From Candidatus Paralachnospira sangeri (GTDB taxonomy: Bacteria; Bacillota; Clostridia; Lachnospirales; Lachnospiraceae), in NCBI GenBank assembly GCA_904397815.1, contig CAJFOT010000063.1:1-48094 (forward strand): 48,094 nucleotides of DNA, read 5' to 3'. Under the pieces are notes generated by a model. The model was not told the DNA's origin and did not search any database. It saw nothing but the letters and a program-made list of their open reading frames with translations. A program made the translations under genes and the position numbers. Shown one piece after another: positions 9,252 to 18,032 of the stretch; positions within the stretch are counted from its first letter, which is position 1, and each line of letters begins with the position of its first letter.

Positions 9252-9803
9252 ATGGCGATTATAACGGAGCATGACAGAAAAAAAGAATTTGAGCATATAA
9301 AAGAATTTCTGGACGCGCTGGATGTGGCCGCGGATATTGCGGAAACCGGAGCGGACCAGGGGCAGACCTGCCTGATGATTTCTCTTCCCACAGAGGTGGA
9401 GAACTGGAAGGAGGAGTACCAGACCGATCTTCATCTGGCCACCGGCTATCTGTTTCAGCTGAGCGATGATGAAGAACAGCTGACCAAATATCTGATGCTG
9501 TACATGCCGGTGCAGGTGGATCTGCGGGATGTGGATGAGCTGGAACTGCTGCGGCTGGTGAATGAACTGAACCGGAAAATGCGGATCGGCACCTGCTTTT
9601 ACGGAACTGAGGAAAATACCGGACGGGTACTTCTGCAGGTCAAGTGGCTGATCGGAGGCCGGGTGGATGTCTTTTTAGATGAGGGCGTGGTATGTGAAGC
9701 GGTATTTGAACTGGGGGCCCTGTATGATCAGCTGAAAGAACAGCTGGCCGGGCTGGAAGGAAACCGGCATGAAAGAGACAGAACGGATACAGGAATGGAA
9801 TGA
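9252..9803 (+). CDS. YbjN / type III chaperone-like small acidic protein
   Basis: The product has 183 residues and is strongly acidic. Residues about 85-165 read like the YbjN/type III secretion chaperone-like fold: a helix (LLRLVNELNRKMRIG), strands (TCFYGTEENTGRVLLQVKWL), then a helix (EAVFELGALYDQLKEQL). Proteins of this fold often bind and hold secreted partners. The gene follows the 683-residue candidate cargo after 36 bases and overlaps the second AAA+ gene by 35 bases, so all three are translated together. AAAGGA lies 7 bases before the ATG. The chaperone role is inferred from fold resemblance and position; the resemblance itself needs a profile search. Confidence 0.6.
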   Translation: MAIITEHDRKKEFEHIKEFLDALDVAADIAETGADQGQTCLMISLPTEVENWKEEYQTDLHLATGYLFQLSDDEEQLTKYLMLYMPVQVDLRDVDELELLRLVNELNRKMRIGTCFYGTEENTGRVLLQVKWLIGGRVDVFLDEGVVCEAVFELGALYDQLKEQLAGLEGNRHERDRTDTGME

Positions 9804-11616
9804 AAAACTGATAAAACTGGGAGAGCAGCTGGAGAAGGGCGGAAGTACCGCCCGGGACTCTCTCCGGAGCCGGCTGGCCGGCATATGCGGCGGGGCGAAG
9901 GAGCAGCAGGTGTTCCTGCCCTATCAGCAGCTCTGTGAGAGCCTGGAACTGGATGGGTACGAGCAGCTCCTTCTCTGCCTGCTGTGGCATCGGAAGCGGG
10001 AGGAGAACCGGGGCCTTCCCTATGGGCAGATGAGAAATCTGCTGCGGCCTTATGAAGAGCTGTGGGGGAAGGACAGCCTGTCACCCTGCTTCTGGCTGGT
10101 CCGGGATGAGGTGGAATTATCACCGGTGGCCCAGGGCTTTCTGGAGATGAAGGAGCCTCTGCTGCCGGAAGGGCTGGAACTGGAACTGCCTCATCAGCAG
10201 AAATGCTACGGGCTGGAAGAATTTCTGGAAGTGGGAAGCCGCATGGCGCGGAACCGGCGGATGCCTGAGGAAGGCCCCTGCTGCCTGGTGCTGAGCGGGG
10301 AGCCGGGAAGCGGCCGCCATTTTGCCGCCGGACAGCTGGCGGCCAGTCTGGATATGGCGCTGCTGACCATATCGGCGGGGGCGGCTGTCGGGAATGACCG
10401 GCAGATCGGCGAACTGCTGCTGTGTGTCCAGCTGTACCAGGCGCTGATCTGTGTGGAGGCAGATTGCGCTCTGCTCCCGGCGCTGACGCTGCGCCTGGCG
10501 GGATATGTGCCCTTTCTTCTGATGATCAGGGAGCCGGAGATTTCACTGGACATGGATCTGGGATATGATCTGTGCCTGTGGCAGATGGAACTTCCGGGCA
10601 TGGGCTTAAAAGAGAAAATCCTCCGGGACATTCTGGAGGATGGCGAAAGAACGCTGCCGCCGGGACTGACTGTCCAGACGCTGGCTGCCCGCCGGATGCC
10701 TGTGGGGAAATATATCCGTTATCTGCGCAATATCCGGCTGAGCCTGCGGCTGGGGACTTTCCGGCCGGAGGGGGATGTGTATCAGCCGGAATCCCCTTAT
10801 CTGAAACTGATTCCCGCGAACCGTACCATGGAGGAACTGAAGCTGCCCCGGGCGCAGACAGAGCAGCTGCGCAAAATATGCAGGATTATCGGCGCCTCTG
10901 GCCAGGTGCTGGAGCAGTGGGGCTACAGAAAAAAATACAGCTACGGGAACGGCATCTCAGTGCTGTTCTATGGCGCGCCGGGAACAGGAAAAACGATGGC
11001 GGCCCAGGTGCTGGCCAACACACTGGGGGCGCCGCTGCTGCGGGTGGATCTCTCTCAGCTGATCAGCAAATATATCGGGGAGACCCAGAAAAACATCGGA
11101 AGAGTTTTTGATGAAGCCCAGCGGTGCGACTGTGTCCTGCTGTTCGATGAAGCGGATGCCATATTTGCCAGGCGCAGCGATGTCTCCGATGCCCAGGACA
11201 GATATTCCAACGCGGAGACGGCCTATCTGCTGCAGCGGATCGAGCAGTACAGCGGGGTATCGGTGCTGGCCACCAATCTCCTGCAGAATTTTGACGAAGC
11301 TTTCCGGCGCAGGATCACCTATATGCTTCATTTTCCCATGCCGGACGAAGAACTGCGCAGACAGCTGTGGCAGTCGGTGCTGCCCGAAGAGGCGGAGGTA
11401 TCGCCGGATATGGACTATGAGACGCTGGCCAGGGCTTTTGAACTGTCCGGCGCGGCGATAAAAAACGCCTCCTTCCACGGCGCCTGCTGTGCGTGGGCAG
11501 AAGGGTGCGGCATACAGATGCGCCATCTGCTGGACGGCATACAGAATGAATATACGAAAACCGGAAAAACCTTCAGTGAAGAACAGCGGCAGCTCCTTGA
11601 GACATGGAAGCAATAG
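9769..11616 (+). CDS. CIS-associated AAA+ ATPase, copy 2
   Basis: This 615-residue paralogue of the ATPase at 4922-7162 has the same layout. A helical N-terminal region comes first, then a degenerate P-loop near residues 165-185 (LVLSGEPGSGRHFAAG). The intact C-terminal AAA+ module has GAPGTGKT from residue 402, Walker B LLFDEADA with Asp460-Glu461, and paired arginines in AFRRRITYM. Both copies share the stretch ATNLLQNFD and similar second-region sequences (SQDKYANAST versus AQDRYSNAET). Two nonidentical copies could form a mixed ring or serve separate steps. The start overlaps the preceding gene by 35 bases and has GGAAGGA in front. The DUF4255 gene follows 15 bases after the stop. Confidence 0.9.
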   Translation: MKETERIQEWNEKLIKLGEQLEKGGSTARDSLRSRLAGICGGAKEQQVFLPYQQLCESLELDGYEQLLLCLLWHRKREENRGLPYGQMRNLLRPYEELWGKDSLSPCFWLVRDEVELSPVAQGFLEMKEPLLPEGLELELPHQQKCYGLEEFLEVGSRMARNRRMPEEGPCCLVLSGEPGSGRHFAAGQLAASLDMALLTISAGAAVGNDRQIGELLLCVQLYQALICVEADCALLPALTLRLAGYVPFLLMIREPEISLDMDLGYDLCLWQMELPGMGLKEKILRDILEDGERTLPPGLTVQTLAARRMPVGKYIRYLRNIRLSLRLGTFRPEGDVYQPESPYLKLIPANRTMEELKLPRAQTEQLRKICRIIGASGQVLEQWGYRKKYSYGNGISVLFYGAPGTGKTMAAQVLANTLGAPLLRVDLSQLISKYIGETQKNIGRVFDEAQRCDCVLLFDEADAIFARRSDVSDAQDRYSNAETAYLLQRIEQYSGVSVLATNLLQNFDEAFRRRITYMLHFPMPDEELRRQLWQSVLPEEAEVSPDMDYETLARAFELSGAAIKNASFHGACCAWAEGCGIQMRHLLDGIQNEYTKTGKTFSEEQRQLLETWKQ

Positions 11617-11631
11617 CCGGAGGGAGGAATT

Positions 11632-12219
11632 ATGTCAGACTTTTCAGTGATATCAGAAGTGGGAAACGCAATATTAAAGCTGCTGCGGGAGAAAGTCTGT
11701 CCGGAACTGATTCAGTCGCCGGAGGCCATCAGGCTGGTATCGCCTGCGGAGAAAAACGCGGACTATCAGCTGGGGCTTTACATGTATGATATACAGGAGC
11801 TGAGGGAATTTCAGCGCAACGACATGATCAGAACCGGCGCGAACCAGGCCAGATATCCTTCCAGGCCTCTGACGCTGTATTTTGCGCTGTATGTGAACGG
11901 AAAGTCTCAGATGATGTCAGACGCGGAAACGGAGCTGCGGATTATGGGGCGGGTGATCCAGGTCCTGCTGGACTATGCGGTCCTGAAGGGTACGGGAAAC
12001 GCGGAGGAGGGGGAGGCGGACGCCAGCGTGACCTTGCTGAATCTGTCTTTTGAGGATAAGACGAAGCTGTGGTCTGTCCTGTCGGTTCCCTATCAGGTGG
12101 CGGTTTATTTTTCCGTATCGCCGGTAGTGCTCTCCTCTGAGCGGGTATATACCTTTACCAGAGTGGTGGAAACCGAGTACAGAGTGGACCAGAAAGAGAA
12201 CGGGGAGGCAGACGGATGA
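11632..12219 (+). CDS. DUF4255 / Pvc16-like tail terminator (cap) protein
   Basis: The 195-residue product matches the DUF4255 (Pvc16 N-terminal) family: an N-terminal helix (SVISEVGNAILKLLREKV), the LGLYMYDIQE strand, the RPLTLYFALYVN segment and a helix leading to IMGRVIQVLLDYAVL. In Afp/PVC particles this protein caps the sheath-tube end. GGAGGGAGG sits in front of the ATG. Its last four bases overlap the next gene (ATGA), so the two are translationally coupled. Assignment is from motif pattern and from its usual place in such clusters. Confidence 0.85.
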   Translation: MSDFSVISEVGNAILKLLREKVCPELIQSPEAIRLVSPAEKNADYQLGLYMYDIQELREFQRNDMIRTGANQARYPSRPLTLYFALYVNGKSQMMSDAETELRIMGRVIQVLLDYAVLKGTGNAEEGEADASVTLLNLSFEDKTKLWSVLSVPYQVAVYFSVSPVVLSSERVYTFTRVVETEYRVDQKENGEADG

Positions 12220-12896
12220 TTGGGACAAAGGCAGCTTTTGCCCTGCGGCTGGTGGATGATTATTCCGGAAGAGTGATCACCGGAAAGCATTTTCTTTTCC
12301 GGAAGGAAGGACAGACACTGAAGCCTGTGCGGAAGGAGGAAGGCCTCTACGTGTTTCTGGAACCGATGAATGAAACAGAGAGGATTGAGATCAGCGGAGC
12401 TGATTATTTTCCCTGCGCCGCGGTGGTGGAGAAGGAGAAGCTGAAGCGTACCGGCCTGGTCATGAATGTCCGTCTGTACGGCAGGCCGGGCGGGAATTTT
12501 CCATACAGGCGCGGCCTGGAAGAGGGAACGCTTCCGGAGGAATGGAGCCCGTTTCCTGTGCAGGTATGTGTCAGGCGGAGGAGAAAAACCGGGCTGTCGG
12601 TAAAGGAAATCCGAAAGGAAAAGGGAGAGCAGCGCCTGGTGGTCCACGGATTTACCAGAGAGCAGCTGACCGGAAAGACCTTTGCGGTCAGCGCAAAGAA
12701 ACGTACAGAGGTATTTGTCATAGCCCAGAAACTGGGAATGAATGAATATAGGATCGAGGGAGAAATCACCGGGAAATATCCGGATCAGACCCCGATCGAG
12801 AGAGCATATCGCTCTGTGACGGATGCAGGAGGTTCCTATTGGATACCGGTGGAGCCGGAGGAGATGGGAGATCTGACAGAGATTGCAGTGCTGTAG
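12216..12896 (+). CDS. unknown beta-rich protein coupled to the cap gene
   Basis: The product has 226 residues, is predicted beta-rich and has no membrane segment. Its first 75 residues (FALRLVDDYSGRVITGKHFL and onward) look like an immunoglobulin- or carboxypeptidase-regulatory-like beta sandwich; the rest may be a second such domain. I cannot name a family. The start overlaps the DUF4255 gene by 4 bases with GGGGAGG just upstream, so the pair is probably made together. A role at the cap end of the particle is possible, but this is inference from position. Confidence 0.65.
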   Translation: MIGTKAAFALRLVDDYSGRVITGKHFLFRKEGQTLKPVRKEEGLYVFLEPMNETERIEISGADYFPCAAVVEKEKLKRTGLVMNVRLYGRPGGNFPYRRGLEEGTLPEEWSPFPVQVCVRRRRKTGLSVKEIRKEKGEQRLVVHGFTREQLTGKTFAVSAKKRTEVFVIAQKLGMNEYRIEGEITGKYPDQTPIERAYRSVTDAGGSYWIPVEPEEMGDLTEIAVL

Positions 12897-12940
12897 GAAG
12901 GCCTGCCGCAGGAGAAGTGACCGCAAAAGAAGTGAGTGAA

Positions 12941-15604
12941 ATGGGAGCAGAGAAGAAGAAAAAATATGACCGGCTGCTGGAATCAAAGGTTTTGATTCCC
13001 CGGATTTTATGCTTTTATGTAAAGCGGGAAGCCCTCTGCAGGCATCTGGAGGCGTTCGGAAAGGGGCCGGAGAAGGGAATTGTCCTGAATGCCGGGGCAG
13101 GATTTGGAAAAACCATGCTGCTCAGCTGGTATGCCATGGAGGCGGAAAAGGACCATTGCGCCTGGTACAGCCTGGACGCCATGGATAACAGCCTGACCTC
13201 TTTTGCGGAATATCTGACCTGTTCGATCCAGCGGGTCGCACCGGATTTTCAGTTCAGCGTCCGGCAGGATATGGCCGACAGCCAGCCCTCCGCGATTTCT
13301 CTGGCCTATGATTTCGCTGTGGCGCTGATGAACGCGTCTGCTGACAGGCTCTTTGTGATTCTGGATGATTTTCAGGAGATCCACAGTGAGGAAGTGATTA
13401 CCTTTCTGGGGGCCCTGTTTGATAATACCAGCGATGATATCAAATTTATGATCGCCACAAAGGGGGCTTTTCCCAATTTTCTTCTGCGCTACTGTTACAA
13501 TGGCAGCGTGGAAACCATTGACACGGAACATCTCTCCTTCACCCGGAAGGAGATTGAGGCACTGCTTCGCCAGAGCCCGAATATCAGGGAGGAAGAGCGG
13601 GAACGGTGTGCCGCTGTGCTGGAGGAATACTCTATAGGATGGCCGGTGGGCGTCATGTCGGTGCTGCTGCGGGTAAACCAGAGCCGGAAGCCGGTTGGGG
13701 CGGAGGAACTGAAGATTCTGTGCGACGAGCGCCCCGCCAATGATTACCTGATGTATGAGGTGTTCCGTAAGCTTCCCTATCATATGCAGCAGTTTCTGAC
13801 AGATACATCGGCACTGACTGTGCTGAGTGCCGATCTGTGCAACGCGGCGCTGGAAATCAGCAACGCAAAGGCCACGCTGGATTATCTGGTGAAGGAAAAT
13901 CTGTTTGTGGTCAGGCTGGACGGCAGCGGGGATGTTTATCAGTATCATTCTCTGTTTAAATCCTATCTGGAGGAACAGCTGCCCCAGAACCGGCGGGCAC
14001 AGATCTGCCGCAGGGCCTGCGTCTGGTCACTGCGGCATGGCATGGATGAACAGGCTGCGGAATACGCCATGGTATGTGATGATTTCGGGCTGGTTCAGAC
14101 GGCGCTGGAGCGCTGCGGCATGAAGCTGTTCATCCGCTATGAAAAAACCGATCTGTCCCGCTGGCAGGAGTATCTGGAGCGGCATCGGGAGGAATGGAAC
14201 GTATCCGTCACCCTCATGGCCGCGGAAATGTATCTTCTGAAAGGAAATGTCCGGACAGGCAGGGAACTGACCGGGCAGGCAGAAGAAAAAATGGCGCGGG
14301 AGGAAAAGCCCTTTTCCCTTTCCTGGTATCGGGTTATGTATATGAAGATGGAGATCTGCCTGCTGATGCTGGAGGAGAAAGCCGCCGCGCAGGCTGCGGA
14401 ACAGATCGCGCAGGCATCCCGTTCCGGTTTTTCGGAGCAGCAGCTGCGGGAGACTGAAGGAATGCGGTATAACGCGAATCTGGTGCTGGAATATGAGAAG
14501 CTTCCGGAGAATCAGCTGCCTGGCAGATATCTGGCAGATTCCGGGGATGGAGACATGCCGGACAGCGTCACAGGCGACTGGCTGATGTGGAAGCGGCTGT
14601 CGGCTCTTTACCGCCGGAAAGAGGATGACCGCCTGGAACAGGAGCTCTGGGATTACCTGGAGCAGGGAAGACGGGAGAATACATATACCGCTTACATCGG
14701 CTATCTGTATGCCTGTATGAAAATCCAGGAAAAAAATTATGAACTGGCGGCATCCTGGATGAAACAGGCAGAGGATTATTGTGAAAGAAACCAACTGCCC
14801 CTGCCCCGGCTGAGGCCGGAGCATCAGGAGGGGATGGAAAAATATCATGCAGGCATCACAGAAGAGGAGAAGCCCCGGCGTCTGGAGGTCTCATGCTTCG
14901 GAGAATTTTCTGTCAGGATCGAAGGAACCCGGACCGTAATCCGGTGGAGGACAAAAAAGGCAAGAGAGCTGTTTGCTTTTCTGTTTGACAGGCGGGGCAG
15001 GGAGGTCAGCAAGGATGTGATTTCAGAAGCCCTGTGGCCGGAGATGGACCCGGACAGCGTATCCACCCTGTTTTATACCACCGTCTCCTATGTGAGAAAG
15101 GGCCTGGCCAACGAGGGCTATACCAATGTGATTCTGCAGAAAAACCGGATGTATTCTCTGAATATGGACTGTCTGGTTTCTTCCAGGGAACAGCTGGAGG
15201 CGATGGTGAGGGAACAGGCGGGGCCTGGGCAGAGACAGCTGGTGACAGAACTGTATCACGGCCCCTACCTGGAGGGTGTGCAGGGCGACTGGTTCGTCCT
15301 GGAACGGGAGTATTATGAGCGCCAGTTCCTCCAGATCTGCCGCGTGCAGGCGGGCGGCCTGATGGAGGAAAAACGGTACAAAGAGGCAGTTATCGTTTTA
15401 TCCGGAGCGGTGGCCGTGGATGAATATGATGAGCAGCTGTCTGCCATGCTGATCAGGTGCTACGGCATGGCAGGGGATATAAAAAACGCCCGCCGGCAGT
15501 TTGAACGGACGGAGCGGCTGATGCAGGAGGAGATGGGCATGGAGGCAGGCGAAGGGCTGTGTGCCGCCTGGGAAGAGGCGATGGCCCGGTGCGGGAAAAA
15601 ATAG
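12941..15604 (+). CDS. STAND ATPase - SARP (BTAD) transcriptional activator
   Basis: The 887-residue regulator begins with a STAND/MalT-type NTPase domain: P-loop AGAGFGKT at about residues 51-58 and Walker B FVILDDFQEIH with Asp142-Asp143. A helical TPR-like region follows (about 390-640). The C-terminus is a SARP module: a winged-helix domain from residue 648 (LEVSCFGEFSVRI, then KKARELFAFLFDRRGREVSK) followed by a bacterial transcriptional activation domain (about 750-880). Such proteins activate promoters carrying heptamer direct repeats. Exactly such repeats lie just after its stop at 15628-15645, before the sheath gene. The start is uncertain: ATG 12941 is chosen, GTG 12932 and 12917 are in frame, and none has a well-spaced ribosome site. 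Confidence 0.85.
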   Translation: MGAEKKKKYDRLLESKVLIPRILCFYVKREALCRHLEAFGKGPEKGIVLNAGAGFGKTMLLSWYAMEAEKDHCAWYSLDAMDNSLTSFAEYLTCSIQRVAPDFQFSVRQDMADSQPSAISLAYDFAVALMNASADRLFVILDDFQEIHSEEVITFLGALFDNTSDDIKFMIATKGAFPNFLLRYCYNGSVETIDTEHLSFTRKEIEALLRQSPNIREEERERCAAVLEEYSIGWPVGVMSVLLRVNQSRKPVGAEELKILCDERPANDYLMYEVFRKLPYHMQQFLTDTSALTVLSADLCNAALEISNAKATLDYLVKENLFVVRLDGSGDVYQYHSLFKSYLEEQLPQNRRAQICRRACVWSLRHGMDEQAAEYAMVCDDFGLVQTALERCGMKLFIRYEKTDLSRWQEYLERHREEWNVSVTLMAAEMYLLKGNVRTGRELTGQAEEKMAREEKPFSLSWYRVMYMKMEICLLMLEEKAAAQAAEQIAQASRSGFSEQQLRETEGMRYNANLVLEYEKLPENQLPGRYLADSGDGDMPDSVTGDWLMWKRLSALYRRKEDDRLEQELWDYLEQGRRENTYTAYIGYLYACMKIQEKNYELAASWMKQAEDYCERNQLPLPRLRPEHQEGMEKYHAGITEEEKPRRLEVSCFGEFSVRIEGTRTVIRWRTKKARELFAFLFDRRGREVSKDVISEALWPEMDPDSVSTLFYTTVSYVRKGLANEGYTNVILQKNRMYSLNMDCLVSSREQLEAMVREQAGPGQRQLVTELYHGPYLEGVQGDWFVLEREYYERQFLQICRVQAGGLMEEKRYKEAVIVLSGAVAVDEYDEQLSAMLIRCYGMAGDIKNARRQFERTERLMQEEMGMEAGEGLCAAWEEAMARCGKK

Positions 15605-15627
15605 TGTTTATCTGAACAGGACGGCTT

Positions 15628-15660
15628 GTTAAGATTTGGTTAAGAACAGAAGGTTACAAT
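15628..15660 (+). promoter_or_regulatory. SARP-type operator and promoter for the structural operon
   Basis: GTTAAGA occurs at 15628-15634 and again at 15639-15645, an 11-bp period. Nine bases after the second copy lies TACAAT (15655-15660), a good -10 box. There is no normal -35 box at the usual spacing. SARP activators bind heptamer direct repeats with 11-bp period placed just upstream of the -10 box, and a SARP gene ends at 15604. Confidence 0.6.
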
Positions 15661-15702
15661 AAGTCTGAAAATAGCGAACACAGCTGAATCTTTATGAAAG
15701 AA

Positions 15703-15757
15703 AGGAGGCAACCGGTTTCCCCGGAAAATAAAATATTTCCGTACAGGAGGCAACCGG
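15703..15757 (+). repeat. duplicated Shine-Dalgarno-like motif with a hairpin between, in the sheath leader
   Basis: AGGAGGCAACCGG occurs at 15703-15715 and again at 15745-15757. Between them, CGGAAAATA and TATTTCCG can pair with a one-base bulge around a short A loop (about 15722-15742). No start codon follows the first copy at working distance. The second copy lies 14 bases before the sheath ATG, with GGATTAGG closer. Confidence 0.6.
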
Positions 15758-15764
15758 GATTAGG

Positions 15765-17501
15765 ATGGCCGAATATTTATCACCAGGTGTTTATGTGGAA
15801 GAATTCGAATCAGGCGGAAAACCGATGGAAGGCGTTGGCACCAGTACAGCAGGTTTTATCGGCCTGGCTGAGCGGGGTCCTGTGGAAGGACTGCCTCAGC
15901 TGGTAACAAATTTTGCCGATTTTAAGAGAAAATACGGCGGATATCTGTCCGAAAATGAATTCGGAGAGTATCGTTTCCTGGCATATGCGGTGGAGCATTT
16001 CTTTGTAAACGGCGGATCCCGCTGCTTTGTAATGCGTGTTGCGCCCGGAAACGCAAAAACATCAGCAGGCTGGGCGCCCCAGAAGGAAGGGGCTGTCCTG
16101 AAACTGACAGCGAAGAACCCCGGCGCGTGGGGCGACAACATCCGGGTGGTAATCACACCTTCCAGCAAGGCCAAGACACAGGTGCTGGAAAATGTGGAAA
16201 CCACAGCCGGCGTGAAATATATGGTAAAAAGTTCCGTCGGCTTCAACGCCGGCGATGTGGTGGCCTTTTCCGACAGAGGCACAGTGATCTACAACCGGAT
16301 TGTAAAGAGCCAGGATAATATGCTGGAGCTGGAAAAAGAGATGGAAGTGGACATGGTTGACAAGAACCTGCTGCCCAACAAGGTTCTTACGACCTGTGAG
16401 TTTAACCTGGAAGTAAAATATGACGATCAGGTAGAACTGTATGAAAATCTTTCCTTCAATATTGAGGCGCCCAACTTCATCACAAAGAAGATGGCAAAAT
16501 CCGACCTGATCGTGGCTGAATATGTGGGAAAAGAGACAGAGGAAGCGGTATCGCCTTTCATTCAGATTGCGGGTGAGGATGTAGCTTATCTGACCGTATC
16601 CCTGACAGGCGGCTCCAACGGCTCTGTGGCCAATATTTCTGCGGCTGACTTTGTAGGGACAGACAACGGCGCCGGCAAGCGTACCGGTATCCAGGCATTC
16701 CTGGACAATGATTCTGTGTCCATCATGGCTGTTCCGGGCGTTACAGATCCCAATGTACAGCTGATGCTGGTGGCCCAGTGTGAGAATCTGGGAAGCCGCT
16801 TCGCGGTGCTGGATATTCCCAGAGACGCGAAGAAGATTGACGATGTCGTTGCTCACAGAGAGATCTTTGACTCCGACTACGCTGCGCTGTATCATCCCTG
16901 GCTGGAGATCTTTGATCCACTGGACAAGAAAAATATTATGATCCCGCCTTCAGGCTCTGTGATGGGGATTTACGCGAGAAGCGATAATACCAGGGGTGTA
17001 CATAAAGCGCCCGCCAATGAGGTGGTGAGAGCCTGCGTGGGCCTGGACTGCCAGTTTAACAAGGGCGAGCAGGATATTCTGAATCCCAAGGGTGTAAACC
17101 TGATCCGTTCCTTCCCGGGACAGGGCATCCGGGTATGGGGCGCAAGAACCGCTTCCAGCAATCCCAGCTGGAAATATGTCAATGTCCGCCGTCTGTTCAT
17201 CTTTATTGAAGAATCTATCAAGGCGAATACCAACTGGGCGGTATTTGAGCCCAATGATGAAGTGCTCTGGACCAGAGTGAGAAGAACCATTGAGGTATTC
17301 CTGACCGGGCTGTGGAGAGGAGGTTCTCTGGCCGGAAATTCTGCTTCTGAGGCATTCTTTGTCAACATTGGCAGAAATACCATGAGCCAGGATGACATCG
17401 ATAACGGCCGCCTGATCTGCGTGATCGGCGTGGCGCCTGTAAAGCCTGCTGAATTCGTGATCTTCCGGATCTCCCAGAAGACCAGCGAGGCTTCGGAATA
17501 A
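15765..17501 (+). CDS. contractile tail sheath protein
   Basis: The 578-residue protein is a phage-tail-sheath family member. It opens with the diagnostic EYLSPGVYVEEFESGGKPM segment and GVGTSTAGFIGLAERGP, and has the FFVNGGSRCFVMRV motif. The C-terminal region contains SFPGQGIRVWGARTAS, the VNVRRLFIFIEESIK strand-helix and a final domain ending in VIFRISQKTSE. Sheath subunits polymerise around the inner tube and contract to drive it through a membrane. This is the only sheath gene in the window, whereas Afp and PVC carry several. It is the first gene after the SARP-type promoter. The tube gene follows 27 bases after the stop. Confidence 0.97.
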   Translation: MAEYLSPGVYVEEFESGGKPMEGVGTSTAGFIGLAERGPVEGLPQLVTNFADFKRKYGGYLSENEFGEYRFLAYAVEHFFVNGGSRCFVMRVAPGNAKTSAGWAPQKEGAVLKLTAKNPGAWGDNIRVVITPSSKAKTQVLENVETTAGVKYMVKSSVGFNAGDVVAFSDRGTVIYNRIVKSQDNMLELEKEMEVDMVDKNLLPNKVLTTCEFNLEVKYDDQVELYENLSFNIEAPNFITKKMAKSDLIVAEYVGKETEEAVSPFIQIAGEDVAYLTVSLTGGSNGSVANISAADFVGTDNGAGKRTGIQAFLDNDSVSIMAVPGVTDPNVQLMLVAQCENLGSRFAVLDIPRDAKKIDDVVAHREIFDSDYAALYHPWLEIFDPLDKKNIMIPPSGSVMGIYARSDNTRGVHKAPANEVVRACVGLDCQFNKGEQDILNPKGVNLIRSFPGQGIRVWGARTASSNPSWKYVNVRRLFIFIEESIKANTNWAVFEPNDEVLWTRVRRTIEVFLTGLWRGGSLAGNSASEAFFVNIGRNTMSQDDIDNGRLICVIGVAPVKPAEFVIFRISQKTSEASE

Positions 17502-17528
17502 TCGGACTGAAGAAAGGAGTATAACATT

Positions 17529-17954
17529 ATGGCTGATTATCCTTATGCAAATTTTAGATATATGGTTGAAATCGACGGCCTGGAAGCCGGCGGTTTCTCA
17601 GAAGTCTCCGGATTCGACGCGTCAATCGATGTGATTGAGTACCGGGAGGGCGATATGGTAGACACGCCGTCCAAGATGCCTGGCCTGAAAAAGTATGGCA
17701 ATATCACGCTGAAACAGGGTGTGACAGACAGCACAGTGATGTATGACTGGATTATGCTGGGCGTGGAAGGCGAGGTGGAGCGGAAGACACTGACCATCAC
17801 CCTGCTGGACGCTACCGGAGCGGCAACCGCTTCCTGGCAGGTGATCAATGCGTGGCCCACCAGATATCAGGCGCCTGATTTCAATGCCAGTGCTTCGGAG
17901 GTGGCAATCGAAACCCTGGAAATCGCTCATGAGGGGATGACCAGAGTATCATAA
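17529..17954 (+). CDS. inner tube protein (T4 gp19 / Afp1-like)
   Basis: The 141-residue protein has the standard tube pattern of eCIS and T4-like tails: PYANFRYMVEIDGLEAGGFS, EVSGFDASIDVIEYREG, the LKKYGNITLKQGVTDS strand pair and a final IETLEIAHEGM. Hexamers stack to form the rigid tube inside the sheath. AAAGGAG lies 10 bases before the ATG. It directly follows the sheath gene, as expected for a matched sheath-tube pair. A second, divergent tube-family gene lies at 18592-19038. Confidence 0.95.
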   Translation: MADYPYANFRYMVEIDGLEAGGFSEVSGFDASIDVIEYREGDMVDTPSKMPGLKKYGNITLKQGVTDSTVMYDWIMLGVEGEVERKTLTITLLDATGAATASWQVINAWPTRYQAPDFNASASEVAIETLEIAHEGMTRVS

Positions 17955-18032
17955 CAGGATCATGTTCGCATATCAGAAAGGGATGGCCCGGGCTGTCTCT
18001 TTCTGAGTGCGTTTTAAAGAAGGAGAATGAAA

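Noticed and set aside
12839..12940. N-terminal extension of the SARP-type regulator
   Set aside because: It would overlap the preceding gene, lacks a ribosome site and adds glycine-rich sequence unlike the family start.
15694..15906. Small plus-strand frame starting at ATG 15694 before the sheath gene
   Set aside because: It has no ribosome site, runs out of frame into the sheath gene and its sequence resembles no protein. The region is better read as leader RNA.
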